This document shows positions 28,101-39,500 of a stretch of 64,000 bases of DNA, piece by piece. The DNA lies in NCBI GenBank assembly GCA_004026145.2, contig CP034991.1:16715127-16779126 (forward strand), read 5' to 3'. The notes below the pieces were generated by a model that ran no database searches, was not told the DNA's origin, and was given only the letters and a program-made list of their open reading frames with translations. The translations under genes were made by a program, and so were the position numbers. Origin of the DNA: Takifugu bimaculatus (Eukaryota; Chordata; Actinopteri; Tetraodontiformes; Tetraodontidae). Position 1 is the first letter of the stretch. Every line of letters starts with the position of its first letter.

Positions 28101-31100
28101 CACAGTCGCAATCAGACCACTGGCCACCACTGTGGACTTCTGCTCAACACAAACGCAATCAAGCTTCAGGCTGCGTCTCAGTTTAGAACCAGCAATTGGG
28201 GTGGCATTGTGCAAGTGTGTTGACGTGCAACAGCACTGTGCAAGAGCAACTGATTACATCAAACCCGAACATTCCAGTTATCAAATGTCCAGTTATTTGT
28301 CGAATATCACGATGGCAAATTAACCTTTTGAATATTTGAAAATAATATAGATGTCAAGTTAATGAAACAATTATAGCGGAAACGCAACAAGACAACGTTA
28401 GCTTGAAACTAAACCTGGACGCTTCCTAAACTGGATGTTTGTTACACATTAAATCAACTTTGTATTTGTAAGTTCAGGAATGTTTCATTTATCTTCCTTT
28501 TATATTTTTCTAATTCATCTTCCCCAAATGCATCATATTTGTATCCCAGTACTATCAAGATAATAAAATTGATATCAATAAAATGATACAACTTGATTAA
28601 CAGTCCATAAATTAAGAGTAATTTGTCACGACGGACAGTGAATTTGAGCTGCACGTTTACCATGATTAACGGCTCGGTTAGCTTCTCCACTGTGGGAGTT
28701 AAAGAGGGTTGCGTTTATCTACTGTTCACATTCGGCATCCTGATACTTGAACATCTGTTTCAGCTTGTGCTTTCAAAAACACATGTTTGTTCTGCAATTG
28801 CACACCCGGTCAGAACGTCTTTCCTCTGGTAACATTGTATTTGTATGAAAGAGATTAGTGGGATCAGACTGTACTTTTACATTCAATGCAGAAAGAAACG
28901 GTAATTTCGATTGCGAATTCTGACGTAGCACATCAGTCCTGTGTGGGCACACTGTCTCCCTGGAACTGCTTGTACTTGTTGTACACAACTTGGAGCTGTG
29001 TCAAAATCTCATGGATCTCTTAAGCGTCAGGCCAATTGCATATTTTGCATTGTGTCATATTTGGGGTTGCTCAAGAGCAGCAGGAAGTCATTTACCTCCG
29101 GCAAGACTGGAGAGGACATTGCTTCTTCCACACTTCTGAGAAAAACCTGGGTACAAGGAAACGGGCAACGTGAGTCTGTTGTTTCCCCTACTTTCCTTCC
29201 TGTGTGTGTTTTAAACTCTGCTCCAAGACCTGTGTGAGATTGTCGGCATTGTTGTAAGAAATGGTCTTGTTGGGCAGCTCCGTCAAGAAGCCAAACACCG
29301 ATCGGGGGTTCTGGAAGCTCAGGCCCTCCTCGGGCTGACTGTGGACACCAGGAGGACTCATCTCTGTGGACCTCTGCACAAACATCACATCATATAGCAG
29401 ATGGTGCTGCATGTCAGATGGCTACGAGCTCCAGAATAAACAGGGAGTTTAGTCAAAGACGCTCGATCACGCCTACTTCATTTACTACCCCAAAACTCCC
29501 AAAAAGTGGTAAAACAAACTTTATATCACTATCTGCTATGACCTCATATCAAACTCAAATTTAATTGGATTCTTATAAATCATCGCCCCTGAGGTTTTCA
29601 GGTCAATAAAGTTTATACTCGAACAGAGATAATCCACACAAAGACTAAATAAAGCTTTAAATGATTTAAATATGGAATATAATAGGGAAGTTCAACACTT
29701 ATTGACTCTATATGACAAAGTAGTTGAATAAATACCATTAATAATCAGGCTAAATCTTACTAATTATATCATTTTTAAAAAGGCAAAAGTGCCTCAATGG
29801 CAAAGTATTACCAGACATAAATATATTACTAGGCTTTGTTTTAGATTGATGAGTCAAAAGTAGAATATTTGGAAGACATAAATCTAGTTCTCACTCTGAT
29901 TGTCCAGATAACCTGACATCAATAATTGAACAATAGTTTCTGCTCTCTATACAAAAGGTCTTCAAGAATTTTAGTTTTGGTGAAATAAAGCTCAAATTAA
30001 GATGGAATATCCAAGTAAAGATCCTATATCCTATAAGGAAGGTTCATGGACTTTTAGAAATCATATGTGGTGACAAAAAAGTGGATTTATGGTGACCTTT
30101 TTGGTGACTTACAAATGTCGGAGTCGTTGACGTGACTTCATTTGAGACTGCAGCCGTCGTGGTGGAATACACCGTCTGGCCTAGAGAAAGTACAATAAAA
30201 GATAATAAATTAGAGGCGGCATATATAAAATAGTTTATAGAGGTTTTAATCTTTTGTTTGGAATTCGAGAAGCATTCCCTGTCACTTTTTTGGGTCCCCC
30301 ATAGAAGTCGTGACGCGGTTGTAATGTCACTGGATTTTATCAACACGCAGTCTGGAGTTTACGAGGTTGGTCCATGCCAAGTCACGGAGGCAGACGGATT
30401 ATAAGCTGCACAGGAACTGGGACAATAAGCCACATACCAGTCTGCCACTGTCTTCTGTGCAATGCTAAGATTCATTTTATGCCTTTGTTGTCATTTCATA
30501 AAAACAGCACTAACTAGCTACCAGAAAATGTCCATAAATGGACAGACATCAGAGGTATCAGTCTGAAGCATCCCTCATCTTGCGTAACCATAACAGTAAG
30601 GCCCCCTTGCATTTGGTGACAGTCTGTGGAATATGTTGCTTTTAGGTAATGACTTAAGAGAAGAAATCAAGGCAGAGCATCACCAGCTGATGATCTATAC
30701 ATTATTATCTATGTCATAGACACGGTGGAGGAAACTAATGTGTCTCGCAAAGATCTAATAATACATAAATTGAACCAGACCTCTCAGACTACTAATTTGA
30801 GCTTTCAGTTTTTCATACAAAGTATTGTCCTCCAGAATTTGACCTGCTCCCGTCCATCTATGGCTTTTTACTGTCCGAATGGAGTAAACAGTGAGAACCG
30901 AAACAGTCAAGAGTCTGCCTGTTGCAACATGTCACATTAAATCAAAGTGATCTGGCCCCTGTGACCCCCGCATGCATCTACGCTTATAAGGCAGAACTAT
31001 GTGGACATCGCACTTACATCACCAAAACGTTTCATGAAAGAATTTGCAGTTTTAAGATCCCGCTGTTACTCGCGGCTGCTCTACACAGGTTGAAGATGCT

Positions 31101-32796
31101 GTGGAAAGTTGTTTTTAGAAGTTTTTCCTCACAGCAAGAATTATGGGGGGGTGTTGTTCTTGTACCTGTGGCTGCACTGTAGTACAGGGAGATCTCGTTG
31201 GGAGAAAGAGCCCTTTCCCAAATGACGAACTCATCAAAGGCCCCCGTCACATAATGACCGTACGCCTTGTTGTTGCCCGTCCCAATGAGAAGGTCGGGGT
31301 AAGGGTCACCGTAAATCTCAGAGACGTTGCTGCCGGTGGCGTCACCAGCGGTGAAGGTTCCATTGATATAGACCTTCAGACCATCAGCTTTAGTCCATGT
31401 GAAGAGAATATGAGTCCAGTAGGGCCCTGAATGAGGGGAGATACACTGGTCAGCCACTATATAACATATTACATTATAATGCCTGAGAGCCATCCCAACA
31501 TGTTTCCCAAGACAGTAAACTTTCTGATGACCTTGTACCCCACACAAATGAAATGAGCGTCTGTCTTGACAGGTAAGAACTCTGCTCGGATCTTGGACCC
31601 TTGAGTCATGCACAAGGGCTTCTCAGTTGCATTTGATTCGGGAGAGTATTAGCCCCACACCAACGTGAACAAATCCAGCTGCAGGACTAGGAACAGTTTT
31701 GATTTTTCATCTTTGTGTGGGATTAATAGAAGGGACCTTTTCTGCATGTTTGCAGTAATTCCATCAATCCGCAAACAAACTTTGTACAATGGAAACAAAC
31801 TAGTTCAGTAGTAATACTGTCGAATTTAGTAGGTGTGATGTGTTCACTGTCACACTTCAGCGCATAATGAAATACATGATAACAACCAAAAACTGGCTGG
31901 CTAAATCACTAATTAAAGCTGATTGTGTAAGTTGGACAGAAACAAGAAGGCATTCTTTTTGATCTAATCATGTTTAAAATGACTAAAACAAAAACATTTT
32001 AAGTGGTGGGGGAAAAAACAAGTCATAATGCATACATTTCAATCTAAAAGGTGTGACTTCAATCCCAGAAGACAACACTGTAACTGTGAACGCACAACTG
32101 CCAGAAGAGCAAAAACATGCATATCACATTATAGAATCTAAACCATATGTGTTATTGGATATGGACTCATTTGTTACTCAATGTGCTCCCTCCCCTGAAG
32201 ATTTTGCTCACACACCAGAGAGGATGTTGTGATCATGGAGACATGTCACCTTCAGGTCACACATGGGATATTAATGGCTTGGAGTGTGTAACATTGTGCT
32301 CGATTCAAATGGCATTTCCTCATGTACAGTGTCAAAAATTGATGGGGGGAAAAAGGTATGAAAGCAGTTTAAGAAGAAAAGACTGCTGTAGAACTATTCC
32401 CATTTGATGTGGATGAAATGATGAAACCTGGAACTTTGATGTTGGCCTTCCATCTGTGGTTGTTGCCTCGAGTATAAAACTCCACGTATCCTCTGTAGGG
32501 ATTGGTGTAGACAGAGAAGCCGTTGGAGATGACCTTCCCCCCAGAAGCTACGGCAAAACGAGACTCCGTCTCGTGGTTTTTCCAAAAGAAGGAGAAGGTA
32601 ATTCCTGAGGAGGAAGGGACTGTCACTCACAAAGAGATGGAAAATCATTATCATCTGCATAACAACAGCTCTCTCACCCTCAGGACCACACAAGGTCGGG
32701 TCGCTGATGCAGGAGTTCTGGTAGTTTCCAAAGTGAAGAAAGGTTCCACCGTTATCTCCATCAAGATATATACCCTTGTTAACCATTCCTTCAACA

Positions 32797-32827
<31 letters not shown>

Positions 32828-34164
32828 AGCTTTAATTTACATGAGAAAACCAGTGGTGTGGAAGTCAGAGTGTATAAAGGCGTAAACAAAAAAGGTTATT
32901 CATGATTTCTCATGACGCCAAGCTGAGAAACACCATCTTCACAGAGACTTGGAGCCTTTCTGAGCTCGGCTACAGTACAACCGTGCAGTTGTTTGGCAGA
33001 AAGCTCCAGGAATGTTAATTTTAAGTGTTTGGTGGGCTAAAAGTCTTCCCTTGCAGCAGAGCCAGATTAAGTAATGCTGGATTTATATATTTAAGGGAAA
33101 ACATTTCTTTGACTTTGTCCCTTAAATGATGAATGTAATTATGTAAATTCACAACTTAACGACATGCTCGCAGTTCTTGGTCTGTCCTTTTACTCTAGCT
33201 GTTACTTAAAATTCACTCCCCTACGTGTCAGACGTGTACATTTGATTCAATGCATGTTTGTGATGTCCGAGAAAAAGCCAACTCTTAGCAACATTGACAT
33301 TCTATTTGTTCTAACAGCATGGCAATTACTTAAAAAGTATAAATTATATGGTCTTTGTCTCATTTCAGCAATTCATGGATTTTAAAGTGACATCACTCTC
33401 AAATATGAGTTCTTTATGCTTTTATCACAGTCATAGTAATGAATACAGCATCAACACAAACACAGTGAGTAGTCGAGTATATTGATAAGACGCCTTCAGC
33501 TGCGACCCACTCGACTCAAACTGTTTGTACAACAGCGAGAGCAGAAGCCGGGCAGAGACTGAATGCTCACCTACTGTCGCAGAAATGTTAGTGTAGGCAG
33601 AGTCATTGGTATACACATAGGAAGAGTTATGGGAGGAAGGGAGCACAGTGTGGTTGTGGATTCTGACAGCTGGACAACAGACAGTGGAGAAAAAACAAGA
33701 GTGATTCACACCTATGTGGACACATAACAGAGGACACGGTGAAAGGAAGACAACAAGAGGGACGTGGTCTGCAGGTATGAGACAGAATGATGCTGAGCTG
33801 AGCGCACGCTTCATGCCCGAGTGACTCCGCACATCAAGTCACGTCTATACCTGATCCCCCTTCAACTCATAAAAAAACATTTACAGTGTCGTTCTCATCT
33901 TTCAAAATGCTTTACAGTGTAGATCTTTGCATATAAAACAGCATTAATGCTCAAAACACATAAATAGCGATCATAGATCATGCAGCAGGCAGGCAGACAT
34001 GTAAGTGGTGCATGGCCAAGAGTACGCGGGCTGCCTGTGTGTGCACATACTTATGGTGCCGTTAACATAACCTGGTCTGTTTCCAATCTGGTCCCACAGT
34101 TCGTGGATTCCATCCACCACATCCAGAGGCCAATAATGTGAGGCCGTGCCCAAGACCTGCAGAC
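11494..34164 (-). CDS. adgrd1: adgrd1 (GPR133) adhesion G-protein-coupled receptor
   Basis: Adhesion GPCR of group D; mammalian ADGRD1 couples to Gs and is activated by its tethered Stachel peptide at the plasma membrane. The 24 exons, 5' to 3': 34164-34051, 33669-33571, 32800-32678, 32604-32428, 31426-31166, 30180-30113, 29373-29230, 29146-29096, 28139-28016, 27768-27661, 26402-26327, 25266-25125, 16824-16751, 16629-16506, 14763-14660, 14585-14474, 14395-14242, 12713-12647, 12441-12375, 12288-12197, 12116-11990, 11912-11871, 11755-11663, 11589-11494. All splice borders and phases agree. Total about 879 codons, against 874 residues for the human protein as I recall it. Domain order: pentraxin/laminin-G-like, GAIN, GPS, seven helices, tail ending NRIDLSAV and a TAG stop. 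The first recognised exon begins in phase 1, so a signal-peptide exon is missing from this model. Confidence 0.95.
12453..12503. repeat. (GA)n microsatellite at an adgrd1 splice acceptor
   Basis: About 25 GA units on the plus strand. On the gene strand this is (TC)n ending in gtctgtctcag directly before exon 12441-12375, so it serves as the polypyrimidine tract. Confidence 0.95.
13160..13190. repeat. perfect inverted repeat in an adgrd1 intron
   Basis: 14-bp perfect arms (13160-13173 and 13177-13190) around a 3-nt loop; AT-rich. Confidence 0.8.
16506..16629 (-). other. adgrd1: adgrd1 GPS autoproteolysis exon
   Basis: Encodes SSNDGIWSNEGC, then NMTYSVCLCNHLTNFAILM and QVVPLK. The conserved GPS Cys and Trp residues and the HL/TN cleavage site are all present. 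Cleavage between L and T would expose the Stachel TNFAILMQVV. The receptor should therefore self-cleave and be activated by its tethered agonist, as known for the family. Confidence 0.93.
16825..25124 (-). other. large adgrd1 intron between GAIN exons
   Basis: An 8.3-kb intron separates the exon ending LIKIVLTHML (25125) from the exon starting NKEQQDQLLNQ (16824), both at phase 0. It contains a (TA)16 run at 19109-19140 and a short (CA)n near 17643-17657. Open frames of up to about 105 codons inside it show no family features. No coding or RNA gene was recognised. Confidence 0.7.
19109..19140. repeat. (TA)n microsatellite
   Basis: Sixteen TA units inside the large adgrd1 intron. Confidence 0.95.
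32803..32827. repeat. (CA)n microsatellite at an adgrd1 splice acceptor
   Basis: About 12 CA units. On the gene strand this is (TG)n running directly into the tag acceptor of exon 32800-32678, where a pyrimidine tract would normally be. Confidence 0.93.
33571..33669 (-). other. adgrd1: adgrd1 extra glycosylation-rich exon
   Basis: A 99-nt phase 1-1 exon with a strong pyrimidine-tract acceptor and a gtgagc donor. It encodes 33 residues containing four N-X-S/T sequons: NHT, NSS, NDS and NIS. It falls between GIHELWDQIGN and DIVEGMVNKG, which are contiguous in human ADGRD1 as I recall it. Skipping it would keep the frame, so it may be a cassette exon. Confidence 0.75.
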
Positions 34165-36590
34165 CTGGATGGAGAGTTTACAGATAAGCACGCATCCAGA
34201 AGGGGATTTCCCCCCAAAGCTTCTCAAAATTAGCAAGTTTTCTTATTTGAAGGAGATCCACTTTAATGGTAATGAATATTATCAAACATTAATGACATCA
34301 CTGAACACTCAATAAATAGTAACCTGATTTCTTAATCTTTTCTCATTGTCTTGCCTATTTTCCAGCCTGAAGGAACTTAGAGTTCTTCATGTCACGAAAC
34401 GCAAAAAAGATCCTGGAATATAAACTAATTCTGATATTTCAAAACTTGGAACCACCAGGTAGTGAAAGATTCAGTGTCCACTTAGTGGTAAAATGTCTGC
34501 CAACAAACGTTTTTGATAGCTTTAATCCAAACGTGTCAAACCTAAACCAGTATGGAAAAAAAAACATTCACAGTCAGGACTACCTGGATGCTTTGCAGAT
34601 TGCACCACTTCTGAATAAACCTGTATGGGGAAAAAAATCGAATATGCACATAAAGGCTGTGAAATGATAATGTCACATGCTCTTGGGTCAAATATGTTCC
34701 AATAATCTTACCTTAATACACGAGACAAAAACTGTGAAAATGTAAATCTGCGGTGAAAATTCCATAACTTTTGGAAGATCTACCCTCTGATTTTTTTTTT
34801 CTTTTAAAGGCTCTTAGGTTCTCAAACAAATCCAGAAGGAGACGATCATGGTTCTCTTGTACAACGTGGAAACTTTTGAATCTTAGTCCATGTGTCCAAA
34901 ACATGTAGATAAACACTGAAGCGAGGCGTTAATGTCCTGGCACGGGACAGACAAGCTTCACAACTGGTTTTCTCATGATAAATGACTTATGATGCCACGC
35001 ACAGTTCGGTGATCTCAGTTCCAGCACTGATCGTTCCTCGAGTTCCTGCGCCAGCATCTACAAACTGTGAGGACGAGGGCAGCCGGGTAGGGGAGGACTG
35101 GTCTGCTGGGCTGGACATGTGATGTCATGTTTTGAATGTTCAGAGGAGAGGTGTTTGTGGAGCTGTGCGTAACTGCTAATACGCGGGCGCAATTTGGTAA
35201 TTGCGCGAACCTTTGCGCAGTCAGAGCTCGCCGGAGTTGAGGCTGTTTGCTTATTTGGGTAAAAGCACCATAGGAAAGTGTTCTAATGTTGCATTGGGTT
35301 ACTTTTTATTCCATAAAGACAATTCATGTTCTCGCATCAATAGATTTAATGACACTGCATTACAATTTAGTTACAATAGGATTCACTCAAATTGTGGATT
35401 ATTAGGGTTCACGAAACTCTGCCCAGCCGTTCTTGTTCTTTCTTGAAAAATATCAAGTACGATTTTCTCCTGTATGTTTCTACTTCATCTATTTTTAATA
35501 AAAGGCCCTTGCCTAAAAAAAAAATCAAGATAAATTAAATGTCAAGAGTATTAATATGGACAAGCAGCCCTTGAACTAAATTAAACTAAATTCGCATCTG
35601 TACTTTCACTCAAGTAGCCCGCATGTCTTGACTACTTTTAAAAAAGATTATTAACTAAAAGCCACGTATTTTCCTGCACTTTTACTGAACACAGGCGTCG
35701 CTGCGTGCTGAGGTTGGTGGTTCTATAACAGGGTCAACAGCGCCCCCATGTGGCGGAACTATTGACACTTCTTTTTGATTCCACTTCTGCAAAAGGAGTC
35801 GCTCATTTGGCTCCCAAGTTATTCCACGTCAGACGTTTTTCTATAGATGACATTATTATCGATATTACGAATTATTGTTCAAAAACACACAACTATTAGC
35901 CAAAGAAATATCCACCTCCAAGTTCGAAGCAATGACATTTCTATTTTATATATTTTCTTTTACCTGTATTTTTGCTGACACTTAACCATCTTACATTGAG
36001 CTGTGGCGAATTTGTTTTAGATTTTTTTGTCACCCCGATGATAAAGTATTAAATAATTAAGCTTTTCTATTAGACAATTTGTCTCTGTACTTCAAAGAGC
36101 CGGCTCATCCGATTGCCCCATCTCTGTATTATTTATTCATCCTTCAACTTTATTGTCAAACTGAAATGGAGCGTTTTAAAATGTCGATAATCAGGCCAAA
36201 CGAGGCGTAAAAGCTTTTCTTTTAAGCGGGATGGTATTTCCACAAGAGGATCATATTTTATTTTATCACAATGCTGCGGGGTCGAATGAAAGTAACGCTG
36301 GACTAGTTTTTGCCCCCTGGGGCGGAGGAATAGGGAGAGGTGGCAGAGGTGAGAGGAAAGGCGTATCCGGCAGTCATCACTGGAGCTGAAACTTCACCGG
36401 AGACTTTTGTCAAAATTCATGATTTTCTTATCTAGTCGTTGGTAGAATATGAAAATTTAGACCTGCTTGTTTATATTTATGAATTGATCTCTGTCTAATA
36501 TGGTGGTTGTTGTACACATGAGGACCTCCAGGATGATCCAGCGGATGTTTTACTAGAGTTACCGGGACAGGAGGCGATCTGATCGGTGTA
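34165..36590. promoter_or_regulatory. divergent 5' region between adgrd1 and stx2
   Basis: Holds the promoters of both divergent genes and should hold the unidentified first exon of adgrd1. Visible elements are a CpG-containing stretch with a small hairpin at 35187-35206, a CTCF-like motif at 35738-35753, and a GC box ggggcggagg-like at 36319-36327 about 270 bp before the stx2 ATG. No ran gene, which lies here in human as I recall, and no other coding exon was recognised. Confidence 0.5.
35738..35753 (-). promoter_or_regulatory. CTCF-like motif between adgrd1 and stx2
   Basis: cagcgcccccatgtgg fits the reverse complement of the CTCF consensus, in the interval separating two divergent genes. 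Confidence 0.4.
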
Positions 36591-39500
36591 ATGAAGGATC
36601 GACTGGCTGAACTGGCCACGGTAAGTGTCTAAAATCTCAACGCACAAATGGATCTAAACATTAGAGACACACGATTTATTTTCTGCACAGACTAGAACAC
36701 AAGTGGAGGAGGATGACTCCGTCCCACTGGACTGTCCCGATGGCTTCATGGAGAGCTTCTTCAGAAGGGTACGCTTCAGATGTAGCCTATACATTCACTG
36801 GTTTGTGTGTGTGTGTGTGTGTGTGTGTAAGTCTGTGAATGCTAATGATGAGCTGGTCTTTGACAGGTGGAAGAGGTTCGTGGTCTCATTGACAAAATAT
36901 CCCACCAAGTTGATGAAGTGAAGAAGATCCACAGTATGATCCTTTCTGCACCCAACACAAACAACAGTAAGTGTGTGTGCGCGCATGTGTGTGTGTCGGA
37001 TTGTTTGTCGAGATAACTTTACCAACAGATGGCGTTTTGACACAACTTGTTATTTTTTTTTAATTTCTTGACCCTGTCAGGGTCACGGCGAGGCTGCTGG
37101 GGCCGATCCCAGCTGCATATGGGCGAAGGCAGGTTCCCCCCCTGAGAGAGTTGTTATTCATCGCAGGGCCCTATGTGAGCACGGTACCTTGCTCAAAGGG
37201 GTGTCAGTCTATATTCATAATATTCTATTTTGTAGCAGTTATAGTGCTAAACATCCACAGTAATGCAAACTATATACAGAAGATGCTCTCAGTGGAGTAA
37301 AGAACAAGGACTGTCTGTGACTGTAATGACAACCTTAAGAATGGCCTTATCACATTATTAGAGTCAATTAGTGGTCAGTTAAAGCAACTCTTAGTTTTAA
37401 ACACATTAAATCTGGCCATATGAGGTTGAACATATCAGAGTTCCCTCAGAAACTGCTTCTGTTACATCATCCTTTTATTATATTTGGATTCATAATTATG
37501 GATTCTACCTACTGAAAGGACAGTTTTATTACAGAAGATGCCTGTTTTTATACTGTCACCCGATGAGAAGGGAGATAGTCAGTCAGAGGAATCTCGTCCT
37601 TGGTCTAATTCACAGATCAGGACCCTCAAAAAGAAAGTTCAAAAATTACAAAGGAAGTGGTTTTCTCCCAAAATAGAATAGTAACCCGTCCTGACACACT
37701 TAACGAGGGACATTTTGCCCTTTATTAGCAGCTCTGTTCTTCCCCATATTATCTGTTCTTTAGCAACAGGTTATGAAACCCTGGTTTACAAAAACACAGC
37801 AATCGGACCATGCTTGATCAAGCACCACTTGATCCAGCTACGTTAGCAAACTGTAGGCCTAAACTTCCATTATCTTTAAAGTTCTTCAGAGGGTCATGGA
37901 GATTCAACTACAGTATGTGACCACCTACTGAGGATCAGTATGGTTAAGATGTTTCAGTCAGGTTTCAGAGGTCATCACAGCACAGAAACAGCATGTGTTA
38001 AAGTTACTATGATAGCGTCAGATTGGACTGGCTTCTATACTGGGTCTGCTGGACCTCAGTACTGGCTTTGCAAAAGATTATCAGGGCCTTCTGCCATGGT
38101 TTAGAGAACAGACTGCTTTAGATCATATTTATCAGAAAAATTAGAAGGGCAGAAGTAGAAGTGTGGGTCCTGGAATTCCACCTGGCTTTGTACTTGGACC
38201 AATCTTTTTCACCTTGACGCTTCCTTTATAAAACTGTATTCAGCAGCTTGGAATAATTTCCCTTGCTAGGCTGAGGACACTATTTATCCATGAAACCTGT
38301 CTTTATGCTTTAACAGAGCACCTAGAAAAATCACCTCAATTATGAGGACTGAAAATGGGAGTCACTGGGTTTGTTCTAAACTCGTCAGGAGGAGAGAACG
38401 TCGGTCCTCCGGGTGGCATTTCTTTAGCCTCTTGTTTGACTGTAAGAATCGTGGAGTCACCAATGATCCTCATCTGTCCTATAACTCCCATATAAAAATG
38501 CTCTCTTTTGGTCTGTGAAATGCATTCTGGGAAAATATGTTAAATGGGTTGTTGTCAAGCTTAGAAGAAGAAGAACGGTGATCAGCATTTAATGCTTAAA
38601 GCAGCAATGGTAAAAACAAAAAAGGTAGAGGTGATAAGAACAGGTACATTTTATTTCATTGTTACATGATTTGACTAAAAAGTTACAAAGTGTGCCAAAA
38701 TACACCAGCTGAAGAACAGCATTAGTAATGTGATTTTTTTTAGGGCAGTAACAAAAATAGTGAAATTATCTGCTCCATTTTGCCTCAGTTGGCACCGATT
38801 TGACCAATTTTGTGTCTCATTCACAAATCCCAACTACTCTCTGATATACTTTCTTTAGCCATTTCCTGCCTTTGCCTCATTTGTAATGTTCAGTGTCACT
38901 CTGAAGATTTATCCATGTGTTTTTTTGAAGGCACAAAGGAGCAACTGGACACCCTGACCAGCGATATCAAAGGGAATGCCAACGTGGTTCGGACCAAACT
39001 GAAATGTGAGTCAACCCACCCTGATGTGATACATTCATACTGTATATTCTTGCAGTATAACATAAAAGTGTCCCTGCAGCCATGGAACAAAGTATGCCCA
39101 GAGATGATGCTGTCAGCAGAGCCTCAGTGGACTTCAGGATCCAGAAAACTCAGGTCAGAATCAGCCCAGAATCAGGAAACGTCTGTGTCACATTTAACAT
39201 GAAGCGGATGTTTAACGACAGAAACGAACCCTGTTGATCAGATTTTTGCTCAGTGGTATGCCTGCATTTGTTGTTTGCTTCTGTATGCTAACACCTTTGA
39301 CTTCTGCTTCTGTCTTTTTTTCCCAGCACACAGTTCTGTCCAGGAAGTTTGTTGATGTCATGACACAGTACAATGAGACTCAAGTGTCCTTTCGGGAAAG
39401 AAGCAAAGGAAGGATCCAGCGACAACTGGAGATCAGTGAGTGACCAATAAGAGACCCTGAGATCAGAGAGACTGCGAGAGCAGGAAAAAGGTCTTTGACA

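Larger units (their letters stand above)
31166..34164 (-). other. adgrd1: adgrd1 pentraxin/LamG-like N-terminal domain exons
   Basis: Five exons encode the extracellular concanavalin-like fold. Recognisable segments are SHYWPLDVVDGIHEL (34164-34051), VNKGIYLDGDNGG and CISDPTLCGPEG (32800-32678), TFSFFWKN and GKVISNGFSVYTN (32604-32428), and GPYWTHILFTWTKADGLKVY with GAFDEFVIWERALS (31426-31166). They match human ADGRD1 segments I remember in the same order. The exon at 33669-33571 has no counterpart in that human protein. Confidence 0.9.

Noticed and set aside
29440..30000. Possible LINE or organelle-derived insert in an adgrd1 intron
   Set aside because: AT-rich sequence with vague coding-like stretches but no motif I could defend.
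35000..35138. Minus-strand frame starting MTSHVQPSRPVLPYPAALVL as the adgrd1 first exon
   Set aside because: It has a mildly hydrophobic start but no phase-1 donor to join exon 34164-34051, so it does not fit.
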